Shown: piece after piece, positions 22,228 through 34,489 of the stretch | How the letters are laid out: every line of letters starts with the position of its first letter | Numbering within the stretch: position 1 is the stretch's first letter | Notes under the pieces: model-generated | What the model saw: the letters and a program-made list of their open reading frames with translations, nothing else | What the model was told of the DNA's origin: nothing | Databases searched by the model: none | Position numbers and translations under genes: made by a program | Origin: Parietaria judaica | Lineage: Eukaryota > Streptophyta > Magnoliopsida > Rosales > Urticaceae | Reading direction: 5' to 3' | Length of the DNA stretch: 64,000 nt | Assembly: GCA_954871525.1 (NCBI GenBank) | Contig: OX940869.1 | Coordinates: forward strand, 21,108,001-21,172,000

Positions 22228-23109
22228 TCACTTTGTGACCAGATAGCCCAGGAATTTTCCCGAAGTTACCCCGAAGGTACATTTTGTCAGGTTAAGCTTC
22301 ATTTGATACTTTTCAAGTAATGCAAAGCATTCTTCTAGGTGGGACACGTGATTCGTTGCTTGGGAAGACTTCACCAACATATCATCGATGTAGACTTCCA
22401 TAGTTTTGCTGAGTTGTTCGGCGAACATCTGCTTGACTTACCTTCGATATGTGGCTCCAACATTCTTTAATCTAAAGGGCATCACTTTGTAGCAGTAGAT
22501 GCCTTTGTCAGTTACGAAGGCCGTTTTTTCTTGGTCCTCGGTGTGCATAAGGATTTGGTTATATCCCGAGAATGCATCTATGAATGATAGCAATTCGTGC
22601 CCACATGTTGCTTTGATTAGTCGGTCAATGTCAGGCATCAGGAATCTGTCTTTTGGGCATGCTTTGTTTAGGTCAGTAAACTCTATACAGACTCTAGCCT
22701 TCCCATTCTTCTTTTTCACTAACGAGTCTGGGTATTTAATCTCTCGGATAGATCCGATTTGCAACAGTTTTGTTACTTCTTCGTTTACCGCTTGGGCCCG
22801 CTCAGGACCCAATTTCCGCATTTTTTGGTTTACCGGCTTATAGCTAGGATCCACATTAAGGTGATGAGATTCGATGCTCGGGTGTATGTCTGACATGTCC
22901 TCATGGGACCAAGCAAAACAGTCTCTGTTTTTAGAAAGGAATTTGAGGAGTTCTTTTCTGACGTTATTTTCCAGTCCAACCCCGATTCCTACCCGGTGAT
23001 CCGGGTTGTCGGGGTCTATCTGGACCTGGACCGTCATTTCTAGGTTGGGACCGTCAGAATCGTCGATCCCTTCCTGGGTTCTCTTCTCTTTTTCCTCTTC
23101 TACCGCCAT
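22228..23109 (-). pseudogene. Gypsy 1 reverse transcriptase, degenerate
   Basis: 23109-22438 encodes the linker and RT N-terminal half: VKKKNGKARVCIEFTDLNKA, FIDAFSGYNQI, then CYKVMPFRLKNVGATYRR and a stop. 22428-22228 continues with the catalytic MEVYIDDMLVKS block and LEECFALLEKYQMKLNLTKC. The YIDD box is kept. One stop lies between the two halves near 22435. Confidence 0.9.
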
Positions 23110-23187
23110 TAATTGCTATTCGGGGGAGCTCTGGCTGGTCTTGATAGTTTGGAAATTCCTGAAGGCACTCATGTAGAAGATTCTCGA

Positions 23188-23884
23188 TTACTTCTGGTTC
23201 CTTTTGAATTTAACGATCTTCCCATTTGACCGGGGGAAACAGACTAGGTGGTGGTAGGTAGACGGTACGGCTTTCATCATGTGCATCGAGGACCTTCCCA
23301 AGATCATGTTGTACACTGATGGGCAGTCTAACATTAGGAAGTTCTTGATTTTTCCCACTCCCACGGCGGCTATGGATAGTCGCACCTTTCCTATTTAGTT
23401 GATCGTCCCTCCGTCAAACCCGGTTAGCGGGATGCGCTCCCTGTTGATTTTGGTCTGGTCCACTCCCATTTTGAGTGGTGGCTTCAAGAAGATTACATCG
23501 ACCGAGCTGCCGTTGTCTATCAGAATCCTATCCATTGTATACGAGGAGACTAGGAGGGTGCATCATCGTGTGGCCCGACTAGAGTAGCTGCTTCACTGTC
23601 CTTGAATTTGATTTCATAATCCGGCTTCTGCCGAGGGAAAACTACTGGGCCGGCCTGAAGCCTTCTTTGGTGGGCGTTGATGGAGTTTACTGAGTTTCCG
23701 TGCAGTTGAGATCCTCCTACTATTTTGTTTATTCTCCCAATAGACTTTGGGGTCTCTTCTATTTGCTCTTCTGTATCCTCTGGTTCTTGGTCTTCTGACT
23801 CTTCCAGCATATGGACTATGCCTCTCTTATTCGGGGGAGCGTTTCCTTTCGCTGCCCCATCTTGTTCGGTTCTTTTCTAGTAGT
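23188..23884 (-). pseudogene. Gypsy 1 protease region, truncated upstream
   Basis: From 23884 down: KRTEQDGAAKGNAPPNKRG, an Asp/Glu-rich linker, then the aspartic protease motif MDRILIDNGSSVDVIF around 23535-23488 (DNGS in place of DTGS, as usual in this lineage), a stop near 23398, and a 'NMILGRSSMHMMKA' block. Gag sequence that should precede it is absent because gypsy 2 begins at 23885. Confidence 0.8.
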
Positions 23885-24750
23885 TGTTGACGTGGTTTCT
23901 CACCTCAATTAGTTAATAAGACTTGTGAGTGTATGATATTTTGAATGTATATTTTTGTGGAATTCGATCCTTCGCGTTGCAAACTCTAGATCACTCCGCA
24001 TTTATATGTATATATATATGTATATAAGCAGAATAAATGAGACAAGGTTTTTTTTTTTTTAAGAGGTTAGTCCCAAGGCGGTAGCTGACTACGTCCTCTG
24101 TTAGTTTATTGCGACAGTGAACATGGACGAATAACTACAGACAACAAATCACGTGTGAGAAGAGAAGAGAAATAAAAGTAATGAGGAAAATACAGGAAAA
24201 GTTTTTTAATTGACAAGAATACCGGACAGAAGAGCTCTCGATGTGTTCTCTCCCGGATTGTGTATCTTGATATATGGCTGAGCTTGGTATTTATAGACTT
24301 CAAATCTTCTCGTTGGACTTCCAGGAATCTTGGAGTCGTTCTTCCGAGCTGACCGGGCTGACTGGCTTGTCCTACTGACACGTGCCCCACGACTGCACGT
24401 TCTACGCCGACTTGGATTCTTGACAAGATAGATTAGTTGAGGACTTGACTTCGTGCTCCTAGTCTTCCACCAAATTTGAATTGTTGAGACTAGGTAGGAT
24501 GTATGACGGTTTTGCCCTTCCTCTCCCTTGGATGGCGACGGATAGCGTTTGGGCTTTGGGCCGGATAGCTCCCTGTTTGTTGGACCATGCAATGGCCAGA
24601 TGTCATGATGGGCTTTCGGCCTCGCAAGTGGGCCTTTATGAATAACACTTATTCTCTAAAGCCCTTTATTTTCTTATATACGAATTTAATTAACCCGTAA
24701 CTTTATGCTACATGTCGTATTTAAATAAACAACGAATTTGAAAATCAACA
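23885..24750 (-). repeat. 3' LTR of gypsy element 2 (866 bp)
   Basis: Starts (minus) TGTTGATTTTC and ends CCACGTCAACA. Collinear with 9963-10816. Minus TATA box at 24288-24295. Polypurine tract on the minus strand (tagtagggggctaac, 24751-24765). Confidence 0.82.
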
Positions 24751-25147
24751 GTTAGCCCCCTACTATAAAAAATACGAAGTATATTTTATAGTATAATCTC
24801 GATGAAATCATGTAAAATTTGTGCCGGACAGAATTAATTAAATTTGCGACTTTCGCCGCAAATTTATATTATCCGGACAAGATTTTGGATAATTTCGAGA
24901 ACAAATGGGACAGATAGGGCCTCTCAAAACTGTAATCGTTGTTTCGATTTTTTGTTGGGAACAGTTATGACACGTGTCCTAATTTGCGAAGTTCGAAGAG
25001 AATAAAGTCTTTGCATTCTCGTGACACACAACTGTAATGTTGACTGTGCTGACGTGTCCTGAATAGTGCATCGATCTCAACCGTAGGATAAAGTTTGTTG
25101 CGAGTTTTGAGGAAACCCTAGCCTTAGGATCAGCGATGATTTTTTAG

Positions 25148-25155
25148 TATAAATA
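25148..25155 (+). promoter_or_regulatory. TATA box of gypsy antisense gene, copy 3
   Basis: TATAAATA about 420 bp upstream of the ATG at 25572, in the same position as in copies 1 and 2. Confidence 0.5.
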
Positions 25156-25571
25156 CTTAAGTGCGCATCATTAATGAACACGTCTTTTCAACCTGTCCGG
25201 CCCACGTTATCAAGAAAGGTAAACCATCGCTCTCTTCTTCTTATTTAAACTCTCTTTTGCATTCGAGTTTCATTTCTGAATTTTAGAGAGAGAATTCAAG
25301 TTTTAAGAGAGAGAAAATTTGACAGTCGCCATTGTTGCTCTGCATCTCGTCTTCTTCGTGTCGTCATCGCCTCTGTCTAGGAGTTTTGAGGTTCTGAATC
25401 TCTTCTTTCCTCTATCTCGAGCTTTTGCTTTGAAGGTTTTTTCCCTGATTTCTAGGTCGGGTTTATTTTTGGGATTTTTCCTTTGGTTTTTTCAGAGGTC
25501 TTTTCGAAGGGTTGCTGGGTTTTTCTCTTAGGCTTATGAGCTTTTTGGGTTTTTCTAGAATCTTTAGCAGA

Positions 25572-28500
25572 ATGGGTCCTAAGAAAATCGTAGACAAATG
25601 GTAGACGGAATTTCTGGCAACAAATTCTTCTAAGTATATTTTAAAGGTTAAGGATATCACTAGGATTCAGGAAAAATACAATATCCCGGAGTCGATCTTG
25701 CTCAGGCTTCCGAGTTCTAATTAACATGCGGACGAGCAAAATGACGACGGGTGGGTCTGCGTGTATGAGAGGTTTTTTGTGTCCGGGGGGCTTAGATTTC
25801 CTATCCCTGAGCTTATTCTTAAGTATGTTACCCACCTAGGGGTTTCTTTAGGGCAGTTTAGTCCTCATTCTTTCGGGTTATTGATTACTTTTCTTGTTTG
25901 GGCCCACAAGACTTTGCATGTGCTCAGTCTCGAGGACCTGTTGATGGGTCTGGTCGTTAAAACCAATAATAAGGCGATGGGTAGATTTTTTCTGTCTATC
26001 AAGGAGGGGGACGTTTTAGTGGTTCTACCTAAAAAGGAGAGTAGGTGGATCCATAAGTACTTCTTTTTCCAAGCTAGTCAAGAGACGTTTGGGACCTGGT
26101 CGTCCTATGTAAACAGCTGGGTCCATGTGATAGGTGAGGACCCGGGTAGGGATTCTAGATACTTTCTGATTTTTGTTCGGATTTATAACTTGATTTTTGT
26201 TTAGTGCAGCTGAGGATCCTAAGAATCCTAGGTCTCTTTCTATAACGGACGGGTGGAGTGTTGGGTGTCTGATTCCGAGGAATCCCCACTGATTGATTAT
26301 CGATCATCCAATGGGTGTGTAGGGTAACCTTTGAAAAATATTTCGTAGGGATTAGAGTCCTATACCAATATTCCCAATACCCTATCCGACCCATAAGATT
26401 CAAAAATCAATCTTCCCGATCGTTGATATTCAATTTTCGAATTTATTGAGCCTTTGAGTATTAATAAATAATTATTCTATCAATAAATAATATTGCGTAA
26501 CTTTTTAGACGATTATGATGCGCAACTCTGATCTTGATTCTGATCTCCGTTCTTCGCGTTCTTGAGCTCCTGCGAATTTGCTTGGTTGAATCTCGAAGAT
26601 AGCTCCCACGAGTCTTCTGATGTATACTCCGGATCTACGTCGCTGGGATGTGTGGGCTCCCACTGAATAGAACCCTAAACCCTAACTCGAATTTTTTCTG
26701 AATAATGCCTCAGAGAAAATCGCAGAAACTGTTTGGAGAGAGAGAGAGAGAGAGAGCGAGATCAAAATCTGAGAGTGTGAGTGTGTGTTTTTCGGTTTCA
26801 GGTATTCCCTTTTTATAGAGAATGGCCCAACCGCTTTGAGAAAATCTCTCAACTAATTGTGAGAAATTTACTCAACTACTTGGAGATATTCACTCTAAGA
26901 TTTGATTTAATTAAATCAAATAAAGAATAAATCCAAATCAAATCTTTTTCAGAAAATACCCTAAAAGATTTAATAAATCAAATCTTTATATTTTCAAAAG
27001 ATTGATTTCGAAAAAATATAATTCGAAATTATTATTCGATTTCTCTCTTTAAATATTTATGGTATAAATACCAATATTTAATTTCTCTAATTTTCGATTT
27101 AAATAACAGTGTCTTTTTTAGCCTAAGCTAAAAAACTGTTATTATCATAAATCTCAAACTGTCTGTCAGAATGACACGATTCAAAAAGATATTTATATCA
27201 GAATTTAATTTCCTACAACCCTAGTGTTTTCCAAGGAATAAATTCATTATCTTTTTATAGTTTCTGTATTGACTAAAAGTTTGGTACTTTTGCCACTTTT
27301 AGGGTAATCATGATTTTCATGTAACCAAGTTACAAATCATATCCGATCGATTCTATTCTATGTTCTAAGAACATAATTGAATTTGCGATTTTGATCTTAT
27401 GGAGCTACAAAGGGGACAAATGGACACATGTACTTAAGCTTCAGTGAAAATGAAGAGTTTTCACCAACTTCGGTTACATTCCACTATAGCCCGATGCTGA
27501 ACTCTTAAGTATGCGTTATTTATATCTTCATGACTCAGGAGTCCATTGATACAGTCAGACTATCGAGAAACCAAGTTTTCGTATTGTTATGATTCTCTTC
27601 TTACTAGGGTTGATCTCCGTAATCCCATTTAGACGACACTACCTTTGATTCTATGATTATTGCAAAGTTACTCACGTAACGGTTTATGAAGTCGTTAGGC
27701 TCCGGATGAGTATTTCTTAGCTTCTCACAAATCACAACAAAGGAAATCATAAAGTTATTATCGATATCTGTAGTCATGCAATTACTACGGCCAAACTTCC
27801 GATCCCAAAATAAAAGTGTTAGGGATACTTGATTGTAAATTGAAACGATTAAATCAAAGATCGTTTAAGTTAAACCGTATAGACTCATACTACCTCAGGA
27901 CATCAACTGATTCTATTTGATCATCGTTTCGACTTATTTTTTTAACTATCATTGACGAATTGATGCGCTCAAAGTAAGTCTCGCCCGTCCAATATGAAGA
28001 CAGTTCATACTTGACTACTCTCAATGGTGCGGACCAGCACCATGATCCGGTAATAGACCATCACCCGATTGTGATTGAGTTCATAAATAGTTTTTACCGA
28101 TTATCATATCATATTAATAATCTGAACTATGGACATCTTTTTAGTCATTATTGTATTGTGTATGTCAAACCTCCTCACTTAGACCATTCTGATGACAAAA
28201 TTACACAATTGCAAAATGATAACAACTATGGAATCAAAACTTTCATTATACGCATAAAGAAAAACTGAAACAGAATTGTCATTGATAAGTCATAAACCTA
28301 ATCTTTAAAGAAGTCAACGTCATGATCTTATACAAGTGGCATTAGCATCTGAATTATAGGGCATACTAATCAGGTACGTCCAACATGGAGGACTTTAAAG
28401 AAGAAGTTCTTCCCTAACGGTCAAGAAATCTGGTCGTCTCTCACGCAGGAGAGATTCGAGTCCATTGCAGGTTTGCCTGAGGAACCCGAGGAAGAATTCA

Positions 28501-30312
28501 TCCCCTACGATAACAACACCTTAGATTTGCCGGGTAAGTTTTCTTCTGATGTTTAGTGCGTAAGGTTTTGTGACTAAGTATAAATGTTCTATTTTGCAAA
28601 AGAGATGGAAGCTGCCAGGCCTAAGGGGTTGAGCCTAAGGGGAAAAAGGAAGGCGGCCGAGAAAGCTGGGGCATCTAGTTCGGTGCCTCCATCGGCGAAG
28701 AAGGTTACGGCTAGCCCATCGGTGACCGTCGAGGAAGCTGCCCGTCATCAGACGGAGTCGAGGATGGAGGTAACTTCTTCTGAAGTTACCTCGAAGGTGA
28801 TCCCTGTTGGGGACGTCGTCACTATCTCTGGTAACAGGGAAGAAAGGTCAGTGGCGCTGCCAAAGGAGAAATCGCTGGAGGAGAGGAGTGCTCAAGTTCC
28901 CGCCTCTACCCGTCCGGTTAAGGACATGACCCGTCCTTCTAAGGACGCAGTCCGTCTTCCGAAAGAGGCAAAGGCTACGGCGAAGCGCCTTAGGGATGGG
29001 TGCGAAGTTGCCCCGAAAGAAGTTCCCAAGGCCTCGGAGAAAGTCAAAGGGAAAGAGCCTCATTGAGAGGTTGACCGCTCCAGGGAACTTTCCCGGAGCA
29101 AGTCGGGGGAGAAGCCAGTGGCGTCTGGCTTGGTGATCGGGAAGAATGCCGGGGAAGCTGAGCCTCAAAGAGTGGTGAAAGAGAAGGAGATCACCTGCAA
29201 GGCCGGGTGTACTTGGTACGGGGATAAAGGGCTTCATAAGGCTCTTAAAGTTGCGGCTGGCCTGCTTATGCAAACCACCAACGGTGGGGTTGGCAGAGTC
29301 CCAAAGAACATCGCCGAGACGGGGATCTACAAGGCGGTATCAGCTCAACAAGTCCATGTAAGTTCGATACCGAAAATTCGGTCTTATACGAATAGCTCTC
29401 CTAGGTTTTAGGAACTAAATTATTTTTTGCTTTTCTTGGACGAATAGCTCACAGCCACCATAAATGATATGGTGTTGGACTATGAGGATAGATTAGAGGA
29501 GGCAGCTGAAAGGGCGGGTTTGGGAGAGCAACTGGCTCTGAAAGAAAAGGAGCTTCAAGGCGCTATAGACACGATCAGGGCGAGGACAGATCAGCTGCAA
29601 GCTCTGAACCAAAGGCTCATCTCTTCTGAGGAAAAAGCCAAAGGTTTGGTGGTCACGGTCGAAGACCTCCGAAGGAAGGCCGTCATGAACATGGTTCATG
29701 CTGATGTGGCGAAGGGGCGGGTCGAAGAGGCGGCCAAGAAGAAGGAAAAAGCGGCTGCCGCACTGAAAGAAGACGTCCTGCGCCTCATCGCCGAACTTGC
29801 TGAGGCCAGCCAGCAAGTGTTAAACCGCGAAGCTGAGAAGGACGCTGTCCGTCCGAAGGGTGAAAGAAAGGGACACGTTGATCGCGTGGAACAAAGGTAC
29901 GGTTGCCGACAATTGCAGCCTTGACCGGGCCGAGGGCTGTCTCGAGCTGATTCTGGACGTGATTGACAGCAAAGTCTCAGACTTTGAAGCTGAGAGGACG
30001 ATTCTAGAAGGCAATGTTGTCCACTACCAGTCCATTTTGGAGGGGATACCGGTGCCGCCGATAGGATCTTCGATCATGTCTTCAGATTTTGAATTGACCG
30101 AGCTGCCAAATGCAGATCAGCACGTGCAGCCAGAGCACCCAACGGTTGAGGACATCACCGTGGAAGAGCCCGTCACCAAAGAGCCCGTCATCGAGGAGCC
30201 CGTCAATCAGGAAGAGCAGCCCGAGGAGGAAAAAGCTGGAGAGGAGGAAGAAGGAGCCGAGAAGGTGGCCGAAGAGGCTGAGATTGTGGACGGCACAAAG
30301 GCTGATGCCTAG
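25572..30312 (+). pseudogene. Gypsy antisense gene (aORF), copy 3, split by a solo LTR
   Basis: The best preserved copy. ATG at 25572 (MGPKKIVDKW, then TAG), and an open N-terminal domain 25761-26133 (LRFPIPELILKYVTHLGVSL, LVWAHKTLHVLSLEDLLMGL, then the RWIHKYFFFQASQE region) of the 'putative gypsy type transposon' kind. Likely intron 26134-26219 (GT..GCAG). Exon 2 is interrupted at 26259 by a 2.1-kb solo LTR and resumes at 28386. A second likely intron starts at 28533. Lys-rich segment 28599-29066, coiled coil 29469-29880, acidic tail 29860-30312 with VEEPVTKEPVIEEPVNQEE-like repeats. Role unknown; transcription would be antisense to pol and toward it. Confidence 0.72.
26259..28385 (-). mobile_element. 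Solo copia-type LTR, 2127 bp, TSD TGGAG
   Basis: Plus-strand ends are TGTTGGGTGTC and ACGTCCAACA. Flanked by a perfect 5-bp repeat TGGAG (26254-26258 and 28386-28390). Removal rejoins aORF exon 2 as in copy 1 near 12312. TATA box on the minus strand near 26811. Contains a (GA)n run at about 26733-26756. Collinear with the LTR at 1-3090 and more distantly with those at 35.7-44 kb. No internal region. Confidence 0.88.
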
Positions 30313-30837
30313 GCTGGTCCGAAAATATTTCTTTTCAGTTTATCTTGAATAAGGCCAGGACAATTTATGCTTGAGCAAGTGTATTGGAGGCTTGAACCCT
30401 TTATCGTAAGGTTTTTTGGATCTGCCCGTGGTTAGAGTTTTTACTGTTTCGCTACTCTATTTTCTATGTTATAACCTCTCTTTTTTTCTTGAAAATTTTT
30501 CTAACAATTTGCAGGCAAAGATAATTTTTTCACTAACTTAATTTTAGTTCTATACCTCTAGGCTAACCTTAGGTAGGCTGTAAATATCTCACTTATTTAT
30601 AATAAATTTTGCTATACTTTATAGACTAAGCTGATTGCCTTGCTAAATTCAAGACAGAGAAAAAATAATAAGTACAATAAATTTGAAGTAAGAGATTCGA
30701 TGGAGTTGTTCAGCATATCGTCTAGGTAGACTTATCGCCTTGGTCGGCTCTCATTTTTGCCCGTCTTTGTTGGCTATTTGGTAGATCCTTTTCCTAAAAC
30801 GGTTTGTTGTATATAGAGTTGGGTTTGTTTCCCGTAT
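30313..30837. other. Spacer between aORF and pol, copy 3
   Basis: Non-coding; same order as 14334-14820. Confidence 0.5.
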
Positions 30838-30987
30838 GGGTCTGTTACCCATATAGGCTTGTTGCCTTTAAGAATGGGTCTTTTACCCGTATAGGCTTGT
30901 TGCATCTGAGAATGGGTCTGTTACCCAATTATGCTTGTTGCCTCTGAGAATGGGTCTGTTACCCGGTTAGGCTTGTTGCCTCTGAAC
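30838..30987. repeat. 38-bp tandem repeat array, 4 units (gypsy 2)
   Basis: Units at 30838, 30876, 30914 and 30952; same unit as in gypsy 1. Confidence 0.87.
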
Positions 30988-31197
30988 TATTTTTTGATGG
31001 AGTTTATAGGTTAATGTTTTTAACTGAGAATGCAGGTTCTTCTTTTCCATATGGTAGTAAGACAGGTTTGGTTGATATTTTAGATTGAGACTATGCCCGT
31101 TTTTAAGCAGGCTGCCTACGTACCCCGTATTTGGGGATTAAGTCATTACATAGTTCATGGGAGGCCGGGTAGGCCGGGTTACGCGTATGATAAGTAC

Positions 31198-32219
31198 CGA
31201 AAAGAGCTACAATTTATATAGTTTAATTGCCAATAATTGTGAAATTATTAGGATAAAGCTCTGGCAATTATACTAATTACACTACGAATCACGTTTGAGA
31301 TTAATCTTTGTGAGTTTACCTATTTAGTCTAGATTTAGCTTGTTTTTATTTGAATTGATTTTATTGTGATACTTTTCAGGAAATAAATAAAGCAAGAAGG
31401 ATTTTAGAGCAAATAATGATAAAGAAAAGTCAAAGGACCTTGGAGCAAATATCACATTATTATCACTAAGGGAATCGATTTTGCTGATGGAAAAAGAAAT
31501 AGGAATCAAATCAACTCCACAAAAGTGGAACCACTTGGTTTAAATAAGGAAGCTAGGTCATTGAAGATGTGTATAAATAACATCATTCGACAGAGAGCAA
31601 AACAAGAATTCGACGCAAAGAGAGAATCAGCAGAGAACAGAGAAAAGAGTTTTAGGGTTTAGTTCTAGTTTTCTTCATCTAGTTTTGAGTTATGATGTCA
31701 AGCTCCGGCTAAAACTCGCGGGTTAGCTACGGATGAATTTTATTGTTAAGTTTTTCTGTACCAAGTTTCAATGCAATTTTTATTCTTGATTCAAGTATTG
31801 ATATGTTCAAGTTGTTTAAGGTTTATTAAATTATGCGTTTCTATTATACATATAATTCTAGTCATGCTCTTATTATGTGGATTTTATTATGCATGAATTC
31901 TATAGATTTCTTCAAACCTTTTTCATATCATGACATTATTTTAGGTGAAAATTTAGGCATTGAAATTGGTATTGCATTAACGACACAATAAAAGGATTTC
32001 CGAAGCTAGCCGTTCTCTCATATATTCTCATCGTTGAATTTAAATATTTTTCTTCTCTTTAAAAATCAATTATTTTTATTCTTCTCGTTTCTTTTAACGT
32101 TTGTTCTTGGTGAAAGTTTCTCTTAATTTTTGCTTCCTCATGGATACGACTCCGCTTTCCTTGTGCTACACAACGACCGCTTAGCGAGAGCACTTTTTGA
32201 GCGTGATCAACGTAGTATT
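31198..32219 (+). mobile_element. Solo LTR (probably gypsy), 1022 bp
   Basis: Starts TGATAAGTACCG and ends GCGTGATCA. Flanks are GCGTA (31193-31197) and ACGTA (32220-32224), one mismatch; the uninterrupted site in gypsy 1 (near 15203) reads gcgta, so the right copy has mutated. Plus-strand TATA box (TATAAATAAC, near 31572) followed by an A/G-rich leader. It separates the 3' end of gypsy 2 integrase from its downstream region. No internal sequence. Confidence 0.8.
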
Positions 32220-32224
32220 TCCTT

Positions 32225-33351
32225 AGGTCTATGACATTCCAACTACGGAAGACTCTAACTCCTTCGGGGATGGCTAGCCGGTATACGCCTTGTTTTACTA
32301 CTTCCGTGACGATGTAAGGTCCTTCCCAGTTAGCCCAGAGTTTGCCCGCGTTTAGCTCGGCGCTATTCTGGAAAACTTTTTTGAAGACCATTTCTCCGAT
32401 AACTAATTTTTCGACGTCTGACCTTTGAATTGTAATACCTTGCTATCGAGTTTCGATAGTTGGTTATTCTTATCAAAGCTTGTTCTCGTCTTTCGTCGAT
32501 GTGGTCTAGTTGGTCTTCCTTCATTTCGTCATTGAGTTCTGCGGTCAAATGGGCGTGCTCCTTTCAAAGGCTGGGTGTCTCTATCTCGACTAGTATTACG
32601 GATTTGGTCCCGTATACCATTGAGAATGAAGTTTCCTCGGTGGCCCTACGTGGGGTAGTTGTATAGGACCAAATGACTTTATGAACTCATCGGCCCAACG
32701 TCCTTTCTTGGTGTCTAACTGTTTCTTTATTCCATCCACAATTACCAAATTCGCTACCTCGGCTTGACCGTTGCCTTGAGAGTACCTCAGGGTGGATGTG
32801 TTCAAGGATATTTTCCAATTAATGGAGAAGTTTTGAAATCTTGTGGATATGAACTGAGGTTCATTGTCTGCTATAATTTCCTTTGGGAGACCGAAGCGAC
32901 TTATGATGTTTTTCCACACAAAGTGCTCTACGTATACATCTTTGATGTTTGCGTACGTCTCAGCCTCTACCCATTTAGAAAATTAGTTCATGGTGATTAG
33001 CAAGAACCTTTTTCCAGCCGGGGCTAGAGGAAAAAGTCCGACTATGTCTATGGACCATTTCATGAATGGATAGGGGACGGAAAGTGATGAGAGTTCTTCT
33101 GCTGACCGGTGTATGGACGGGGAGTGTTTTTTGCACTTGTCACATTTTGTGGCATAGGCTTCCCCGTTTGCCAACATGGTGATCCAGAAGAAGCCTTGCC
33201 TTTTGGCTTTGTTGGCCAAGGATCTTCTCCCGGAATGATTGCCACATTCCCTTTTGTGTATCTTGCGGAGTACAATTAGTGCTTCGGTTTTCACTAAGAA
33301 TCTTAGGTACGGCCCGGTATAGATAAGTTTGTACAATTTCCCATCGATCAT
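32225..33351 (-). pseudogene. Gypsy 2 integrase, degenerate
   Basis: 33351-32983: zinc domain (KIHKRECGNHSGRRS, CDKCKKHSP) and start of core (FMKWSIDIVGLF). 32919-32596: core with EIIADNEPQF and YSQGNGQAEVANLVI. 32548-32225: tail with DHIDERREQALIRITNYRNS and NWEGPYIVTEVV. Several frame changes and stops. The true 3' end was displaced by the solo LTR at 31198-32219. Confidence 0.87.
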
Positions 33352-33873
33352 GCAGAATCTAGCGCTTTGGATCCGAAGTTTCCTAGCCTTCTTCTTATCA
33401 GGGTTTAATTCCGGTTAGAATGTAGTTGACGACTGGGGTCCTCCAATCGTCTTCTTCAATTCGGATGGCGCAAACTTCGCCTGTAACGCTGGGTTCGTCT
33501 ATTGATTCGACCGGAATTATCCTTTTAATCTCGAGGTCCGAGGTGGAGGCTAGTCCGGCCAGTGCGTCTGTTGATGCGTTCTCACTCCACAGTATTTTTC
33601 CATCCGGTCATCTCTGGTGGTGTACTCGCCACTAATCTGACTGATGACTAGCTTGGAGTGGCAATGGGCCCTGATTCTACGGGCTCATACAGCTTTTTCT
33701 AGTGTGAGGCCGGCTATCAAGGCCTCGTACTTGGTCTCATTATTTGTCGTGTGGAATCTTAATCTAAAGGACTGTTCCATCACTTCTCTCGTAGGGGATA
33801 TCAAACGGATTCCAATCCCTGACCCTCCTTGATTGGAGGCTCTGTCTGTCCACCTCGAGTCTCCATTCTTCAT
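33352..33873 (-). pseudogene. Gypsy 2 second RNase H-like domain and linker
   Basis: 33873-33685 encodes RASNQGGSGIGIRLISPTRE and FHTTNNETKYEALIAGLTLE, a plant RNase H-like N-terminal half. The region after it is shortened relative to gypsy 1 (a deletion near 33590 removes about 70 bp). The linker to integrase follows. Confidence 0.72.
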
Positions 33874-33879
33874 TTTTGT

Positions 33880-34489
33880 AACCCTCTTTCGAGTCGCCGA
33901 CTGGGAGTTCGATTAGAAAATCCGATAACACTTGTGACTTTGTGCAATTGCGAATCTTGTATTCTATGTAAAATTTGCTCAGCTCGACTGCCTACTTGGG
34001 TAGTCTTCCCGATTGGTTCGGGCTATGGAGTATGATTCTCAAGGGTTGGGTAGTCATAACCATGATGGTATGAGACTGAAAGTAAGGCCGAAGTTTTCTC
34101 GCTGCGGTAATCATTGCTAATGCGAGTTTTTCTATGGCCGGGTATCTAGTTTCACCGTCCTCTAGGGATTTGCTGATGTAGAATATGGGCCTTTGTTCCC
34201 AAAGGTCTTCTCTTACTACCAACCCACTAACTGCCGATGGTGAGACTGCCAGATACAATAGTAACGGCTCTCCCAAGATCGGTTTAGAGAGAATGGATGG
34301 AGTAGAGAGGTATCTCTTCAGCTTTTGGAATGCTTCGTCGCATTCTTCTGGCCTTCCGAACTTTTTGTTACCTTTCAATAATTTGAAGAAGGGTAAACAC
34401 TTGTCCATAGCTCTGGATATGAACCGGTTAAGAGATACGATACTCCCGGTTAATCTTTGCGTTTCTCTAACAGTCCTTGGAGAGGGCAT
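33880..34489 (-). pseudogene. Gypsy 2 RT 3' part and RNase H
   Basis: 34489-33992 is one open frame: TGSIVSLNRFISRAMDKCLP, the KKFGRPEECDEAFQKLKRYL segment, then YLAVSPSAVSGLVVREDLWE, QRPIFYISKSLEDGETRYPA and LRIILHSPNQSGRL. This is the RT thumb/connection and RT-linked RNase H. Confidence 0.85.

Larger units (their letters stand above)
9963..23884 (-). mobile_element. Ty3/gypsy (Tat-lineage-like) element 1, incomplete
   Basis: Read on the minus strand it runs protease (23.8 kb), RT, RNase H, second RNase H, integrase (19.85 kb), spacer, antisense gene on the plus strand, polypurine tract and 3' LTR (10816-9963). The antisense gene after pol and the second RNase H-like domain point to the plant Tat lineage (Grande/Retand/Ogre relatives). 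A 4.7-kb segment is tandemly duplicated inside it. The gag and 5' LTR are absent because gypsy element 2 begins at 23885. Pol is interrupted by stops and frameshifts throughout. Confidence 0.8.

Noticed and set aside
28011..28268. 85-codon ORF inside the solo LTR
   Set aside because: Lies within 26259-28385, whose relatives at 1-3090 do not keep the frame; chance ORF.
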